Under the pieces are notes generated by a model. It was given only the letters and a program-made list of their open reading frames with translations. It searched no databases and was not told where the DNA came from. This document shows, in pieces, positions 16,437 to 24,871 of a DNA stretch of 64,000 bases (positions within the stretch are counted from its first letter, which is position 1; every line of letters starts with the position of its first letter). This DNA comes from JBMNUM01 sp050946275 (GTDB lineage: Bacteria; Actinomycetota; Coriobacteriia; Coriobacteriales; CADBOM01). The position numbers were made by a program, and so were the translations under genes. The DNA is taken from the NCBI GenBank assembly GCA_050946275.1, contig JBMNUM010000006.1, forward strand, positions 1-64,000. Reading direction: 5' to 3'.

Positions 16437-19400
16437 CTAGCGCTTCTCATGCTTGCCGGTGCGCCGACGCTGGCCGCGGCCGGCGGGCAGGATCCTCCTA
16501 GCCGTAAGGACGATGAGCACCGCAGTCGCGCCGAGGGCGAGTGCGAGCAGCGGGATGACGGGCGCGGCATCGCCCGTGTGCGGTAGCGGGCTCTTTCCGC
16601 TGCCGTTGCCACCAGAGTTGTCGCCATCGGGGGCGCTGTTCGGCTCGTCGGGAATACCCGGGTTGTCGGTCTCGTCGTCGCCGTCGCCGCCGGAATCGGG
16701 CTCGATCGGATCCGGAACGTCGAAGACATTCGTGAACTCGGCCGTATCGCCCTCGCCGCAGCTCACCTCAGCCTTCAGCTCCCCTCCATCGAGCGTGACC
16801 TCAACCGTGAATTCCTGCTCGGATTCGTCGTAGGTGATGTACTCCTCGCTGCCCTTCACCTCAGTCGCGGTGTAGGTGTAGGTGCCCACCTCCTCGAAGT
16901 CGAAGGTGCCGAAGTCGATGTTGCCGCTCGCATCATTGGTGGCGATGGAGACGATATCGCCGTTTTCATTCGCGAGCTCGAACTCGAACTCTCCCTCGAT
17001 GAGATCCCTGCCTCTGAGGGTTTTATGACCCTTGAGCTGCGCGCTCGTGGCAAGCGGTTTGAAGGAGTTCTCGAAAGCGGCCTTCTCTCCATCGGAGAGC
17101 GTTACTTCGCAGTCGAGCTTGCCTTCGCCCAGGTCGCTGACCTTGACACTGACGGTGCAGGCGTGATCATCGTAGACGTATCCGGCCTCGCCGTCGTTGA
17201 CCTCGACGATCTGATACTCGTAGGTCTTGCCGATGTCGGTCTGGTCATAGGCGATCGAATCGAAGGAGAAGCTGCCGTCGGCCGCGTTCTCCACCGTCTG
17301 GATAACCTTGTTATCCGCGCCGATCAGCTGGAAGCTGAATTGGCCCTCGGCCAGCTCGGCTCCCGTGAGGGTCTTGGCTCCCTCGAACGTCGCCGAACCG
17401 CTGGCCTTATAGGCGTTGGTGAACTTCGTGCGAGAGTATGCGGGGGTGGCGGTGATCGATCCATCGCCGTTGTCGACAACGGTGACGGTCACGGTGATGG
17501 GATCGCCGGGGTCGTAGACGATGTAGGACTCGTCGCCCTTGACCTCCCGAATGGTATAGGTGACCGTTGCCGTCCTGGTCTTGTCGGTATCTCCGTCATC
17601 ACCATCGGCCTCGGGCTCGAAGGAGGCATCCTCTCCCTCGTCGGCCTCGTCATCCTCTTCGCCGTCCTCGGCGCCGGTCATGACCTTGGTTGCAGAGGCC
17701 TGGTCGTCGGCACTCTCGCCGTCCTCGCCATCGCCTTCGCTGGTGGCATCACCGCTATCGTCACTCGTGACGGGCTCATCAGCCTCAGCGGAATCGTCGG
17801 TCTCTTCGTCGGCTGCATCTTCCCCGGTCTTGGCGGCCTTCGGCTCGTCGGCCTCGTCATCCGCGGAGGCCTCGGCGGCGGGCTCCTCCTCATCGGCGGC
17901 GGGCTTGAAGTCGCCCTCATCATCGGGGGCAGGCACTGCTTTGTCGAAGATGCTCTCGTCGTATGAGATCGGGTCGAAAATCACGGCGCCAGACTCGTTG
18001 TTTGTCTTGGTCTGGATGACCTCACCCTTCTCATCGACGAGCTCGAAGGTGAACTGTCCGCTCTCGAGTGTGCCGTTCGTGTACTCCTTCTCGACGGAGA
18101 GGTCCACCGTGCCGTCGGCCTTATAGGAATTCTTGAACTCCGTGGCGCCCTTGTAGGCGGGGGTTGCGACAAGCTTGCCCTCGCCGTTGTCGGCGACGGA
18201 GACGGTGACGGTCACCTCGTGGCTGTCGTATGTGAAGCCGTCCTTCTTCTCGTCAATCTCCCTCATCGTGTAGGTGTAGGTGCCCGGGGCATCGAAGGTC
18301 ATCTCGGGGAACGAGACCTTGCCGTCGCCGCCGTTGGTGGCGGTGGCCACCTGCTCGCCATCGCCATCCACGAGCTCGAACTCGAAGGCGCCGGCAGAGA
18401 GCGGCGCACCGGCGAGGCTCTTGCTGGCCTCGATGGTGGCCGTGGCGGGGGTCACCTTGTAGGTGTTGGTGAAGAGGGTCTCCTGCGAACCCTCGGTGAC
18501 CGTGCAAGCGAGGCCGCCGTCGGTGGTGCCGCTGACCTTCACCTTGACGGTGCTGCTCGTCGGACCGTTGGTGACGCCGTCGACCGTGCCGGACTCGCTC
18601 ACGGTGTACTGGTATTCACCGGGCGTGACGAAGGGAATCTTCCCGAAGCTGGTCATGGTGCCATCGCCATCGGCGTTGGCGATCTCGACCTTGCCGTCGA
18701 CTGCCCCTTCGGGCATGGGCGCGTTACCGACGGCCTCGAGGGTCAGCGTGTACTTGCCGCTCACGTCGGGCGGGTTGTCCGCGGGCTCTTCGACTGCGAG
18801 CTTCTTACCGGCGGAGAGCTCGTACTCGGTTGCCGCCGGAGTGTACTTGTTGGTGATGGTGAAGCCGCTCTCGACATCGCCGGTGATGCCGACCTTCGTG
18901 TAACCCTTTGGCACCTCGGTCTCGTCGACCGTGTACGAGATGGGCTGGCCGGCTTTGTTAACCGGCTGATTCTCCCAGGTGTAGGTCCAGCCATGGTCGC
19001 CGTCGAGTGTCACGGCATCGCCCACGGCCTCCCCGCCCGCGAGGAGCTGGACGGAGACGCTGCCCGGGCGGACGCCCTCCGCGTTGTTGGAGTCATCCCA
19101 GGCCTTCGTGACCGTGACGCTGGTCGTTGCAGGCGTGTGCTTGTTGTAAAGGGTGGTGGTATCGCCATCGACGGAGGAGCCGTCGGGCTCGTAGCCTTCG
19201 GACAGGCTATCCGTGACCTCAACCCAGGTGTATTCGATGAGGCTGCCCTGCGCATCGTACTTCGGCAGACCGCTCTCCTTGTGAATCCAGTTGAGGCCAT
19301 CCTCGAGGACGACGGGGTCGCCGTAATTCTCGCCGTTGGCCTTCAGCTGGACACTGAGCGTCTCCGGGCGGATGCCGTCCTGGTTCTCGCCGTCGTGCCA

Positions 19401-21638
19401 CACCTTCTTGACCGTCTTCTCGACCTTCTCGGTGTTGGTGTTGGTGATGGTGAAGCCAGCCTCGGCGCTGCCGGTGACCTGCTTCTCGTAGCCCGTGGGG
19501 GTCGTGACCTCATCGACCTTGTAGGAGATCTTCTGGCCGTTCGCGTACACGGGCTGGTCTTCCCACGTGTAGGTCCAGCTGTGGCCGGAATCGAGCGTCA
19601 CCGGTTCTCCCACAGCCTCTTCGCCCGCGTAGAGCTGGGCCTGGACCGCGCCGGCCTCGGGGCCGACCCATTCCTTGGTCACCGTGATGTCGACGACTTC
19701 GGGGGTGTGCTTGTTGGTGATGGTGAAGCCATCTTCGACGCTGCCGGTAATGCCGGTCTTCTCATAGCCCGACGGCACCGCGGTTTCATCGACCGTGTAC
19801 ACGATTGCCGAGCCGCCCTCGTTCTTGGGCAGGCCCTTCCACGTATAGGTCCACGGTGTTTCCCCGCTGCCATCGAGCTCCACCGGATCCCCATAAGCGT
19901 CGTTGCCGGCATAGAGCTGGACGCTCACCTTGTCCGGACGGATGCCGTCCTGGTCATCGGCGTCGTCCCACGCCTTGGTGGCGGTGACGCTCGTGTTGAC
20001 CGGCTCGTGCTTGTTGGTGATGGTGCCGTTGTTAGACACGGTTGTCTCATCGCAGGTGTATCCCTCGGGCACGTTCTCCTCGGTCACCTGATATGCAATC
20101 TCGTTGTCGGCGGTGCCGTACTTCGGCAGATCCTCCCATGTGTAGGTCCACGTGTTCCCGTTCTTGGTGACCGCCGGCGTGGGAACAGGCGTGCCCGTGT
20201 ATCCGACAAGCGTCAGGTCGAGATCGGTCGGACGGATGTTGTCCTGGTTATCACCATCGTCCCAGACTTTGGAAACGGTGACGTCGGTGGTGCCGTAGGC
20301 GTTGGTGTACTTCGCGCCATACGAGATGGCGTTGTAGGAGTCGATTGTGCCCGTGACGGTCTTTCCGTCCACGTTGAACGTGCTGCCCTCGGGTCCGGTA
20401 TTCTCGGCGCTCACGAACTTGAAGCCGGTGACGTTTTGCTCGGTGAAGGTGTACGTGGAACCGGAGGGCAGGTTCGTGAAGCGCAGGCTATCGCCGTCCT
20501 TAAGCTCGACGGTGATAGCGGTTCCGCTCTCAGCATAGTAATAGGGCGTTCCCGTATCGGGATCGGGACGAGACGTCGCGCTGGTGGTGCGCTCGACGAA
20601 GTCCGAGCCGTTCATGATGGAGAACCATACGTAGTAGTCGGAGTTGATGTCGTCCGCGCTGCCGTTGCCCTTCTTCGAGTTCACAACCGTCATCGTGAAC
20701 GGGAACGTGGCATCCGCGGGAGCGGTGGCCCCGTCCTCCGCGGTAACGACCTTGGCGAGGTTGAGGTTGGAGCGACGATGGTTGATCGCGGTGAGGGAAG
20801 TGACGGACTCATCGATGTAGTACTGGCTGCCTCCAATCATGATGGGGGTCTTATCACCGATGGGATGCGCCTCGTCGACCTTCACGAGCATATGGGTCAC
20901 ACCGTCGATGATCATCGGATGCACGGTCGGCGCCTCGATCTCCCAGCGATACTGGACGCTCGGCAGCTCAGCAAACGTGAAGTCGTGCCCCTCCGCACCC
21001 GGCATGACCTCGCCGTCCTTCATGATGCCGCAAGAGATGTGAATCTCCTTCGTCCAGTTGGGGTCGGGTCCGAGAAGCGCTTGCTCGAACGGGGAGTCCG
21101 TATCGCCATCTGCGATGATATCTAGCTCGATTTGCCCTTCCGCAGGAGGGTTGTCTCCCTCCCAATCCTTCGTGACCACCATCGTCTCGTCTTTGGTGAC
21201 AACCCTGTCGGGCGGGGCAAACGTGGCCGAGCCCGCCTGCTGGCCCTCCGGCAGGCGAGTGTCCTTATAGCTCAGCGTCGCCGTGGTGTTGGTGGCGAGC
21301 ATGCCGTACTCGTCGAAGTAGGGCTGGGCAGCGGCGGGGACGACCTCGTCGTAATTCTCGCCGTTCTCAAGCTTGGCCTTCCAGTCGAGCGCGGTCTGAC
21401 TCGGATACACATCGAACGTCACGGTATATGTCACACCATTGAGCAGTGTACCGACAGAAGAAAGGTTCCAATCGACCGCGCCGTCGACGAGATGTGCTTG
21501 GGGAGGTCCGTAATTATAGAAACCCGCCGGTCCTTCCCACCTGTAGTGGAAGTTCGTAGGGCTAGCCGAGCCTTTGACGGTGGCAGTGCCGTTCTCGCCC
21601 CAAGTGACCGTCACGGTGCCATCGCCGTTATCCGTCAC
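16437..21638 (-). CDS. LPxTG-type surface protein, downstream part after an in-frame TAG
   Basis: A 1733-codon frame beginning at a GTG 17 codons after the TAG that ends the upstream part; both are in the same frame, so the intact product would be about 2118 residues. In order: a poorly conserved about 300-residue N-part, five Cna-B-type repeats (each with K-W-DD, WTYTW and ITNKH-like strands), five FctA/pilin-isopeptide-type repeats (F-FELVD, TYTYT-E, FTN-Y), a Pro/Asp/Gly-rich stalk, LPHTGD, a hydrophobic helix and a basic tail. This predicts sortase anchoring to the wall as an adhesin or stalk. The third pilin repeat holds an acidic insert. The GTG has no clear ribosome site, so independent translation is doubtful. 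Confidence 0.8.
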   Translation of the reverse strand: MTDNGDGTVTVTWGENGTATVKGSASPTNFHYRWEGPAGFYNYGPPQAHLVDGAVDWNLSSVGTLLNGVTYTVTFDVYPSQTALDWKAKLENGENYDEVVPAAAQPYFDEYGMLATNTTATLSYKDTRLPEGQQAGSATFAPPDRVVTKDETMVVTKDWEGDNPPAEGQIELDIIADGDTDSPFEQALLGPDPNWTKEIHISCGIMKDGEVMPGAEGHDFTFAELPSVQYRWEIEAPTVHPMIIDGVTHMLVKVDEAHPIGDKTPIMIGGSQYYIDESVTSLTAINHRRSNLNLAKVVTAEDGATAPADATFPFTMTVVNSKKGNGSADDINSDYYVWFSIMNGSDFVERTTSATSRPDPDTGTPYYYAESGTAITVELKDGDSLRFTNLPSGSTYTFTEQNVTGFKFVSAENTGPEGSTFNVDGKTVTGTIDSYNAISYGAKYTNAYGTTDVTVSKVWDDGDNQDNIRPTDLDLTLVGYTGTPVPTPAVTKNGNTWTYTWEDLPKYGTADNEIAYQVTEENVPEGYTCDETTVSNNGTITNKHEPVNTSVTATKAWDDADDQDGIRPDKVSVQLYAGNDAYGDPVELDGSGETPWTYTWKGLPKNEGGSAIVYTVDETAVPSGYEKTGITGSVEDGFTITNKHTPEVVDITVTKEWVGPEAGAVQAQLYAGEEAVGEPVTLDSGHSWTYTWEDQPVYANGQKISYKVDEVTTPTGYEKQVTGSAEAGFTITNTNTEKVEKTVKKVWHDGENQDGIRPETLSVQLKANGENYGDPVVLEDGLNWIHKESGLPKYDAQGSLIEYTWVEVTDSLSEGYEPDGSSVDGDTTTLYNKHTPATTSVTVTKAWDDSNNAEGVRPGSVSVQLLAGGEAVGDAVTLDGDHGWTYTWENQPVNKAGQPISYTVDETEVPKGYTKVGITGDVESGFTITNKYTPAATEYELSAGKKLAVEEPADNPPDVSGKYTLTLEAVGNAPMPEGAVDGKVEIANADGDGTMTSFGKIPFVTPGEYQYTVSESGTVDGVTNGPTSSTVKVKVSGTTDGGLACTVTEGSQETLFTNTYKVTPATATIEASKSLAGAPLSAGAFEFELVDGDGEQVATATNGGDGKVSFPEMTFDAPGTYTYTMREIDEKKDGFTYDSHEVTVTVSVADNGEGKLVATPAYKGATEFKNSYKADGTVDLSVEKEYTNGTLESGQFTFELVDEKGEVIQTKTNNESGAVIFDPISYDESIFDKAVPAPDDEGDFKPAADEEEPAAEASADDEADEPKAAKTGEDAADEETDDSAEADEPVTSDDSGDATSEGDGEDGESADDQASATKVMTGAEDGEEDDEADEGEDASFEPEADGDDGDTDKTRTATVTYTIREVKGDESYIVYDPGDPITVTVTVVDNGDGSITATPAYSRTKFTNAYKASGSATFEGAKTLTGAELAEGQFSFQLIGADNKVIQTVENAADGSFSFDSIAYDQTDIGKTYEYQIVEVNDGEAGYVYDDHACTVSVKVSDLGEGKLDCEVTLSDGEKAAFENSFKPLATSAQLKGHKTLRGRDLIEGEFEFELANENGDIVSIATNDASGNIDFGTFDFEEVGTYTYTATEVKGSEEYITYDESEQEFTVEVTLDGGELKAEVSCGEGDTAEFTNVFDVPDPIEPDSGGDGDDETDNPGIPDEPNSAPDGDNSGGNGSGKSPLPHTGDAAPVIPLLALALGATAVLIVLTARRILPAGRGQRRRTGKHEKR

Positions 21639-21689
21639 CGTGTAGACGACCGTCGTCTCCGCTCCGCCTACAATCTCCTTACGCTCGAA

Positions 21690-21692
21690 CTA
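21690..21692 (-). other. In-frame amber codon splitting the adhesin gene
   Basis: TAG stands between GAT-GGA and TTC-GAG; the reading frame continues without shift for another 1750 codons. A single substitution from CAG, TGG, AAG or GAG would explain it. Confidence 0.9.
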
Positions 21693-22793
21693 TCCATCAA
21701 CAAGGGGGATGTCGAGCCAGTACTCGTAGTTTTCGACAACCTCGAGGAGCTCGAACTTACCCGAGCCGACTCCCACCGAGCTGGTGGTTCCATCGCTGAT
21801 TGACACCTCGGTGATGCCGAGCGCCTTGATGACTGCGTTGAAGATCGAGTCGATGGCCCTTGTCAGCGATTCCGTGTCGGACGCGTTGAAGTAGTTGGGC
21901 ACGCTGCCGTCGGTGCCTTCGCTCATGCGCGGATTATTCTGCCCGTTTTGGGCGTAATACAGAAGGTCATCGAGCAGATCGGCCTCGTCGCCGTAAGCAT
22001 AGATGCCGTAGAAGGCGCCGTTGCTGGAAACCCTTTGATTGATACGCCGCGCCTCATCTCGCGCAGAATTATAGCGATTTACGAACTGGTTCCATGTCAT
22101 GTCGGCTGGATTGCCGGGATTATTTCCACTGCTTCCGTCTGCCGTTGGCGCACCGTCTGTGATGAGGATGACGAACGTCGGATCCTGGTCGGACAGGCGG
22201 CCGAGGAGCGTCTCTGCTTGCTGAAGGGCATGCTCCCAGTTCGTGCCGTAGTTGTCCGGGTATCTGTCATAGGTAAAGTTATATTGCCCATCATTGCCGC
22301 CATCATCAAAGCGGTTCGCAAGAGAGGCAACGTTATCCGTCCAGTTTTGTGTTATGCCTCCCGTCCGGGAAAATGTCACGAGAGATACATCGATATCGCT
22401 TCCTTGCTGCTTGTAGCGGTTCAGATTTACCAAGAAGTCGTGGACGACATCCTCTGTGGCATCAGCGCGTCTGGGACTGTTGCCACCGCCAATCCTGTTG
22501 GTCATGCTCTGAGAGACGTCGTAAACGAGAACGATGTTCGCGCTTCCGTTCTGTTGTATTTCGTCCAGCGCGTCGCCAGTTACCGACAAGGCGAGCTTGT
22601 AGGTACCGTCACCGTTGGGGTTGTCCGCTGTCACACCGTTTTGTGTCAGGGTTTTGCTGTGGGCGGGCACGTCTCCCGCATCGCCATATGCGATGGAAGG
22701 CAATGTGCATAACGCCACGATGGCGAATACAATCGAGATGACGAGAGCAAAGGCCTTGCCTTTAGCCCTCAGCGCAGAATTGCCGTATTCCAT
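21690..22793 (-). CDS. vWA-domain surface protein, N-terminal part (ends at TAG)
   Basis: A 367-residue product as read. Residues 1-37 form a signal peptide (basic start, long hydrophobic core, cleavage after a SIAYG-like site). A von Willebrand factor A domain follows, with the MIDAS motif VYDVSQSMT (DxSxS), a TDGAPT strand, and a conserved SFSRTGG loop. vWA tips of Gram-positive pili bind host ligands or other subunits. GGGAGGG precedes the ATG at 22793. Without read-through this part would be secreted but unanchored, because the LPxTG sorting signal lies beyond the stop codon. No sortase gene is nearby in the window. Confidence 0.82.
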   Translation of the reverse strand: MEYGNSALRAKGKAFALVISIVFAIVALCTLPSIAYGDAGDVPAHSKTLTQNGVTADNPNGDGTYKLALSVTGDALDEIQQNGSANIVLVYDVSQSMTNRIGGGNSPRRADATEDVVHDFLVNLNRYKQQGSDIDVSLVTFSRTGGITQNWTDNVASLANRFDDGGNDGQYNFTYDRYPDNYGTNWEHALQQAETLLGRLSDQDPTFVILITDGAPTADGSSGNNPGNPADMTWNQFVNRYNSARDEARRINQRVSSNGAFYGIYAYGDEADLLDDLLYYAQNGQNNPRMSEGTDGSVPNYFNASDTESLTRAIDSIFNAVIKALGITEVSISDGTTSSVGVGSGKFELLEVVENYEYWLDIPLVDG

Positions 22794-23081
22794 GGTCCCT
22801 CCCTGTTGCTGCAGATATTGCCTTTATCCCCCAGCAAACAGGCGAGGATGCAGGCGATACTGGTTCGTTTTAGTGTTTCGTTTTATCGCTTGCTCTGCTC
22901 AAGCTGTCCTCCGGTTAATGTATTAGCCGGAAAACATCCTGCTTCAAGCACTATGCATTTCGCATTTTACCCTTATTTTTGAAGATATTGTGGATTGTTT
23001 CGAAAAATTTGCCGGTTAAGCTGCGAAAACATGTCGACGAGTGGTTGTAATCGCATTGTCTTACAATCGTTAGATATTCAC
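22794..23081 (-). promoter_or_regulatory. Adhesin upstream region
   Basis: A 288-bp AT-richer interval between rimM and the adhesin start, with no gene. It contains a near-perfect palindrome CCGGTTAAT/ATTAGCCGG at 22911-22930 that could be an operator. No consensus promoter was identified with confidence. Confidence 0.4.
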
Positions 23082-23603
23082 TTAATTGAGCTTGAGTATC
23101 CCCTCGGGAACTCGCGTGACGATGAGATCCTCGTCGTATTCCATGAGGAACTCGGCGACGAAGGGGATGAGGGTCTCATGGCCGCTGTCATCGGCGACCA
23201 CAAGCGTGATCTGCTCGGAACTCACGAGCACGTCGCTCACGGACCCGAGATCGCCGAACTCGAGGTCGTGCACGGCAAGGCCGACGAGCTCTCTCGGGTC
23301 GAACGGTTCCTCGAACTCGGGAAGGTCCGCCTCGGCGACAAGGCACAGGCGGCCGACGAGCTCGAAGGCGTCTGCGGGCGAGTTGGAATCAGCGAATTTC
23401 ACGGCCCATCCGTCTCCTTGCTCGCGAATGCGCTCGATCACAGACGACCTGACGCCCTGCAGGGGCGGCGGCGTGAGGAACACCTCCATGCCCTCGGACA
23501 GCAAAAAGGGGAGGTCGTCGATTGGCTCGACCTTGACCTCCCCTTGCTTTCCGACTTTTGCCGCCACGCGGGCGACGTTGCGGTATTCGTTGTTGCGTGC
23601 CAT
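23082..23603 (-). CDS. rimM: Ribosome maturation factor RimM
   Basis: A 173-residue 16S rRNA processing factor acting on the 30S head through S19. The N-terminal beta-barrel starts with VARVAAKVGKQGEVKVEPI, and the C-terminal PRC-barrel contains ELVGLAVHDLEFGDLGSV and the IPFVAEFLMEYD strand. It lies 9 nt after khpA in the rpsP-khpA-rimM operon. Next on the same strand comes the adhesin gene rather than trmD. Confidence 0.93.
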   Translation of the reverse strand: MARNNEYRNVARVAAKVGKQGEVKVEPIDDLPFLLSEGMEVFLTPPPLQGVRSSVIERIREQGDGWAVKFADSNSPADAFELVGRLCLVAEADLPEFEEPFDPRELVGLAVHDLEFGDLGSVSDVLVSSEQITLVVADDSGHETLIPFVAEFLMEYDEDLIVTRVPEGILKLN

Positions 23604-23612
23604 GCGCCTGCT

Positions 23613-23855
23613 CTAGCCGAGCACTTCCACCTCGACCGAATAGCCGGCGGATGCGCGGGCGAGCGTGCGGATCGCCTTGATGATGCGACCCTGGCGTCCG
23701 ATGACCTTGCCGGTCTCCTCGTCGGCCACGGACACCTCGATCATGAGCTCGTTAGCGCTGGTGCTCGACGAGATCTTGACGGCATCCTGATTGTCAACGA
23801 GCGAGCGGACGAGATGCTCGACCAGCTCGACCGTGGCCTGTTCCTGCTTCGGCAT
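23613..23855 (-). CDS. khpA: KH-domain RNA-binding protein KhpA
   Basis: An 80-residue single KH domain with GKVIGRQGRIIKAIR (GxxG loop) near residue 49. KhpA pairs with KhpB/Jag, which is encoded at 37632-38366, to bind RNA and influence cell division and elongation in Gram-positive bacteria. It starts 2 nt after the rpsP stop, so it is translationally linked to S16. Confidence 0.92.
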   Translation of the reverse strand: MPKQEQATVELVEHLVRSLVDNQDAVKISSSTSANELMIEVSVADEETGKVIGRQGRIIKAIRTLARASAGYSVEVEVLG

Positions 23856-23857
23856 GG

Positions 23858-24259
23858 TTACTCCGCAGCTTCCTCAGCGGCCTCCTCGGCCTCTGCCTCG
23901 CCCTCAGCCTCGGCGGCTGCAGCGGCAGCGGCGGCCTCGGCGGCGGCTGCCTCCTCGGCCTCCTTCTTGGCCTGGGCCTTCTTGGAGAGCTTCTGCGTGG
24001 GCTCGGCTGCAACCGGACCACCATCGCGGGCGATCTGGATCAGACGGGCGACGGTGTCCGTCGGCTGCGCACCCTTCGCCACCCACTCGTCGACGGCCTC
24101 GAGGTCGATCTTGACGAGCTTCGGGTTGGTGTTGGGGTTGTAGCGGCCAACCTCGCAGATGAAGCGGCCATCGCGCGGCGAGCGGCCATCGGCGACGACC
24201 ACGCGATAGTACGGGTACTTCTTTGCGCCATGACGCGCAAGGCGAATCTTAACAGCCAA
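23858..24259 (-). CDS. rpsP: 30S ribosomal protein S16
   Basis: A 133-residue S16: VKIRLARHGAKKYPYYRVVVADGR start and the GRYNPNTNP block form the usual about 80-residue domain. It is followed by a tail of about 45 residues made almost only of Ala, Glu and a few Lys. Such acidic Ala-rich tails occur in some actinobacterial S16 proteins; the function is unknown. The start codon is TTG at 24259 with AAGGAG upstream. First gene of rpsP-khpA-rimM. Confidence 0.95.
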   Translation of the reverse strand: MAVKIRLARHGAKKYPYYRVVVADGRSPRDGRFICEVGRYNPNTNPKLVKIDLEAVDEWVAKGAQPTDTVARLIQIARDGGPVAAEPTQKLSKKAQAKKEAEEAAAAEAAAAAAAAEAEGEAEAEEAAEEAAE

Positions 24260-24291
24260 GGTTCTCTCCTTTATATCGGTCTAACTTGGTA

Positions 24292-24555
24292 CTACTGGAT
24301 GGTGTTGGCCAGCTTCATGATGCCTGACTTACGGTTGGCAGCCTGGTTCTTGTGGATGATGCCCTTCGAGGCAGCCTTGTCCATCAGCCTGCACGCAGCC
24401 TGCGCGTTCTCGAGCGCGGCCTTGGCGTTGCCGGCCTCGACAGCCTCCCTGACCTTGCGGGTAGCGGTCTTCAGCTCGGAACGAACCGCCTTGTTGCGCA
24501 TGCGGGCCTTCTCGTTGGTGCGGATGCGCTTCTTCTGACTCTTGATGTTGGCCAC
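24292..24555 (-). CDS. rpsT: 30S ribosomal protein S20
   Basis: An 87-residue S20 (ANIKSQKKRIRTNEKARMRNK start, KGIIHKNQAANRKSGIMKLAN end), a primary 16S rRNA-binding protein. The start codon is GTG with CAGGAGG upstream. It has its own promoter and lies 32 nt before rpsP on the same strand, so the transcript may continue into the rpsP operon. Confidence 0.96.
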   Translation of the reverse strand: MANIKSQKKRIRTNEKARMRNKAVRSELKTATRKVREAVEAGNAKAALENAQAACRLMDKAASKGIIHKNQAANRKSGIMKLANTIQ

Positions 24556-24612
24556 TCTAAATCCTCCTGAATAACTTTAAGCACGAGATTATTCGTGTCG
24601 CGAAACTTGAAC

Positions 24613-24640
24613 ATTCTAACATGCATTCAGGCGCACTCAA
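24613..24640 (-). promoter_or_regulatory. rpsT promoter
   Basis: On the minus strand, TTGAGT (24640-24635), a 16-nt spacer and TAGAAT (24618-24613) with an upstream TG (extended -10). It gives a leader of about 50 nt. Confidence 0.65.
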
Positions 24641-24726
24641 GCGACCGACCGCTCAGGCGCAAAAACCTCACGCTCGCAGTAGAGAGCGCATCAAATGAGA
24701 GAGCCGGGGCATCGTTCGCAGAGTCA

Positions 24727-24831
24727 GCGAGAAGCCAGCTGCTGAGTGCGATAGGCCCGCCGCGCGGGGGAGCGTGCTTTGCACGCGACCGCAAGCGCAC
24801 AAGGGCCTAGCGTGCCAGCAGATGGCTTCGC
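24727..24831. repeat. Long imperfect hairpin between ddl and rpsT
   Basis: A left arm (24727-24758) pairs with 24803-24831 through GCGA, AGCCA, CTGCTG and TAGGCCC blocks, interrupted by a few mismatches and bulges. An inner GCGTGC/GCACGC stem (24772-24786) sits in the loop. The 316-bp gap around it has no plausible gene. It may be a terminator-like structure, a small RNA or a miniature mobile element. Confidence 0.5.
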
Positions 24832-24871
24832 AGCGTCGGCCCGTTCCGCCGTTTGGTAAAAAACGGCGGGA

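Noticed and set aside
18219..21125. Very long open frame on the plus strand opposite the adhesin gene
   Set aside because: It mirrors the codon bias of the repeat-rich minus-strand gene, has no ribosome site or recognisable domain, and the minus frame has clear Cna-B and pilin repeats.
21690..21692. Selenocysteine or programmed frameshift at the adhesin interruption
   Set aside because: The codon is TAG, not TGA, and the frame does not change; no slippery sequence is present.
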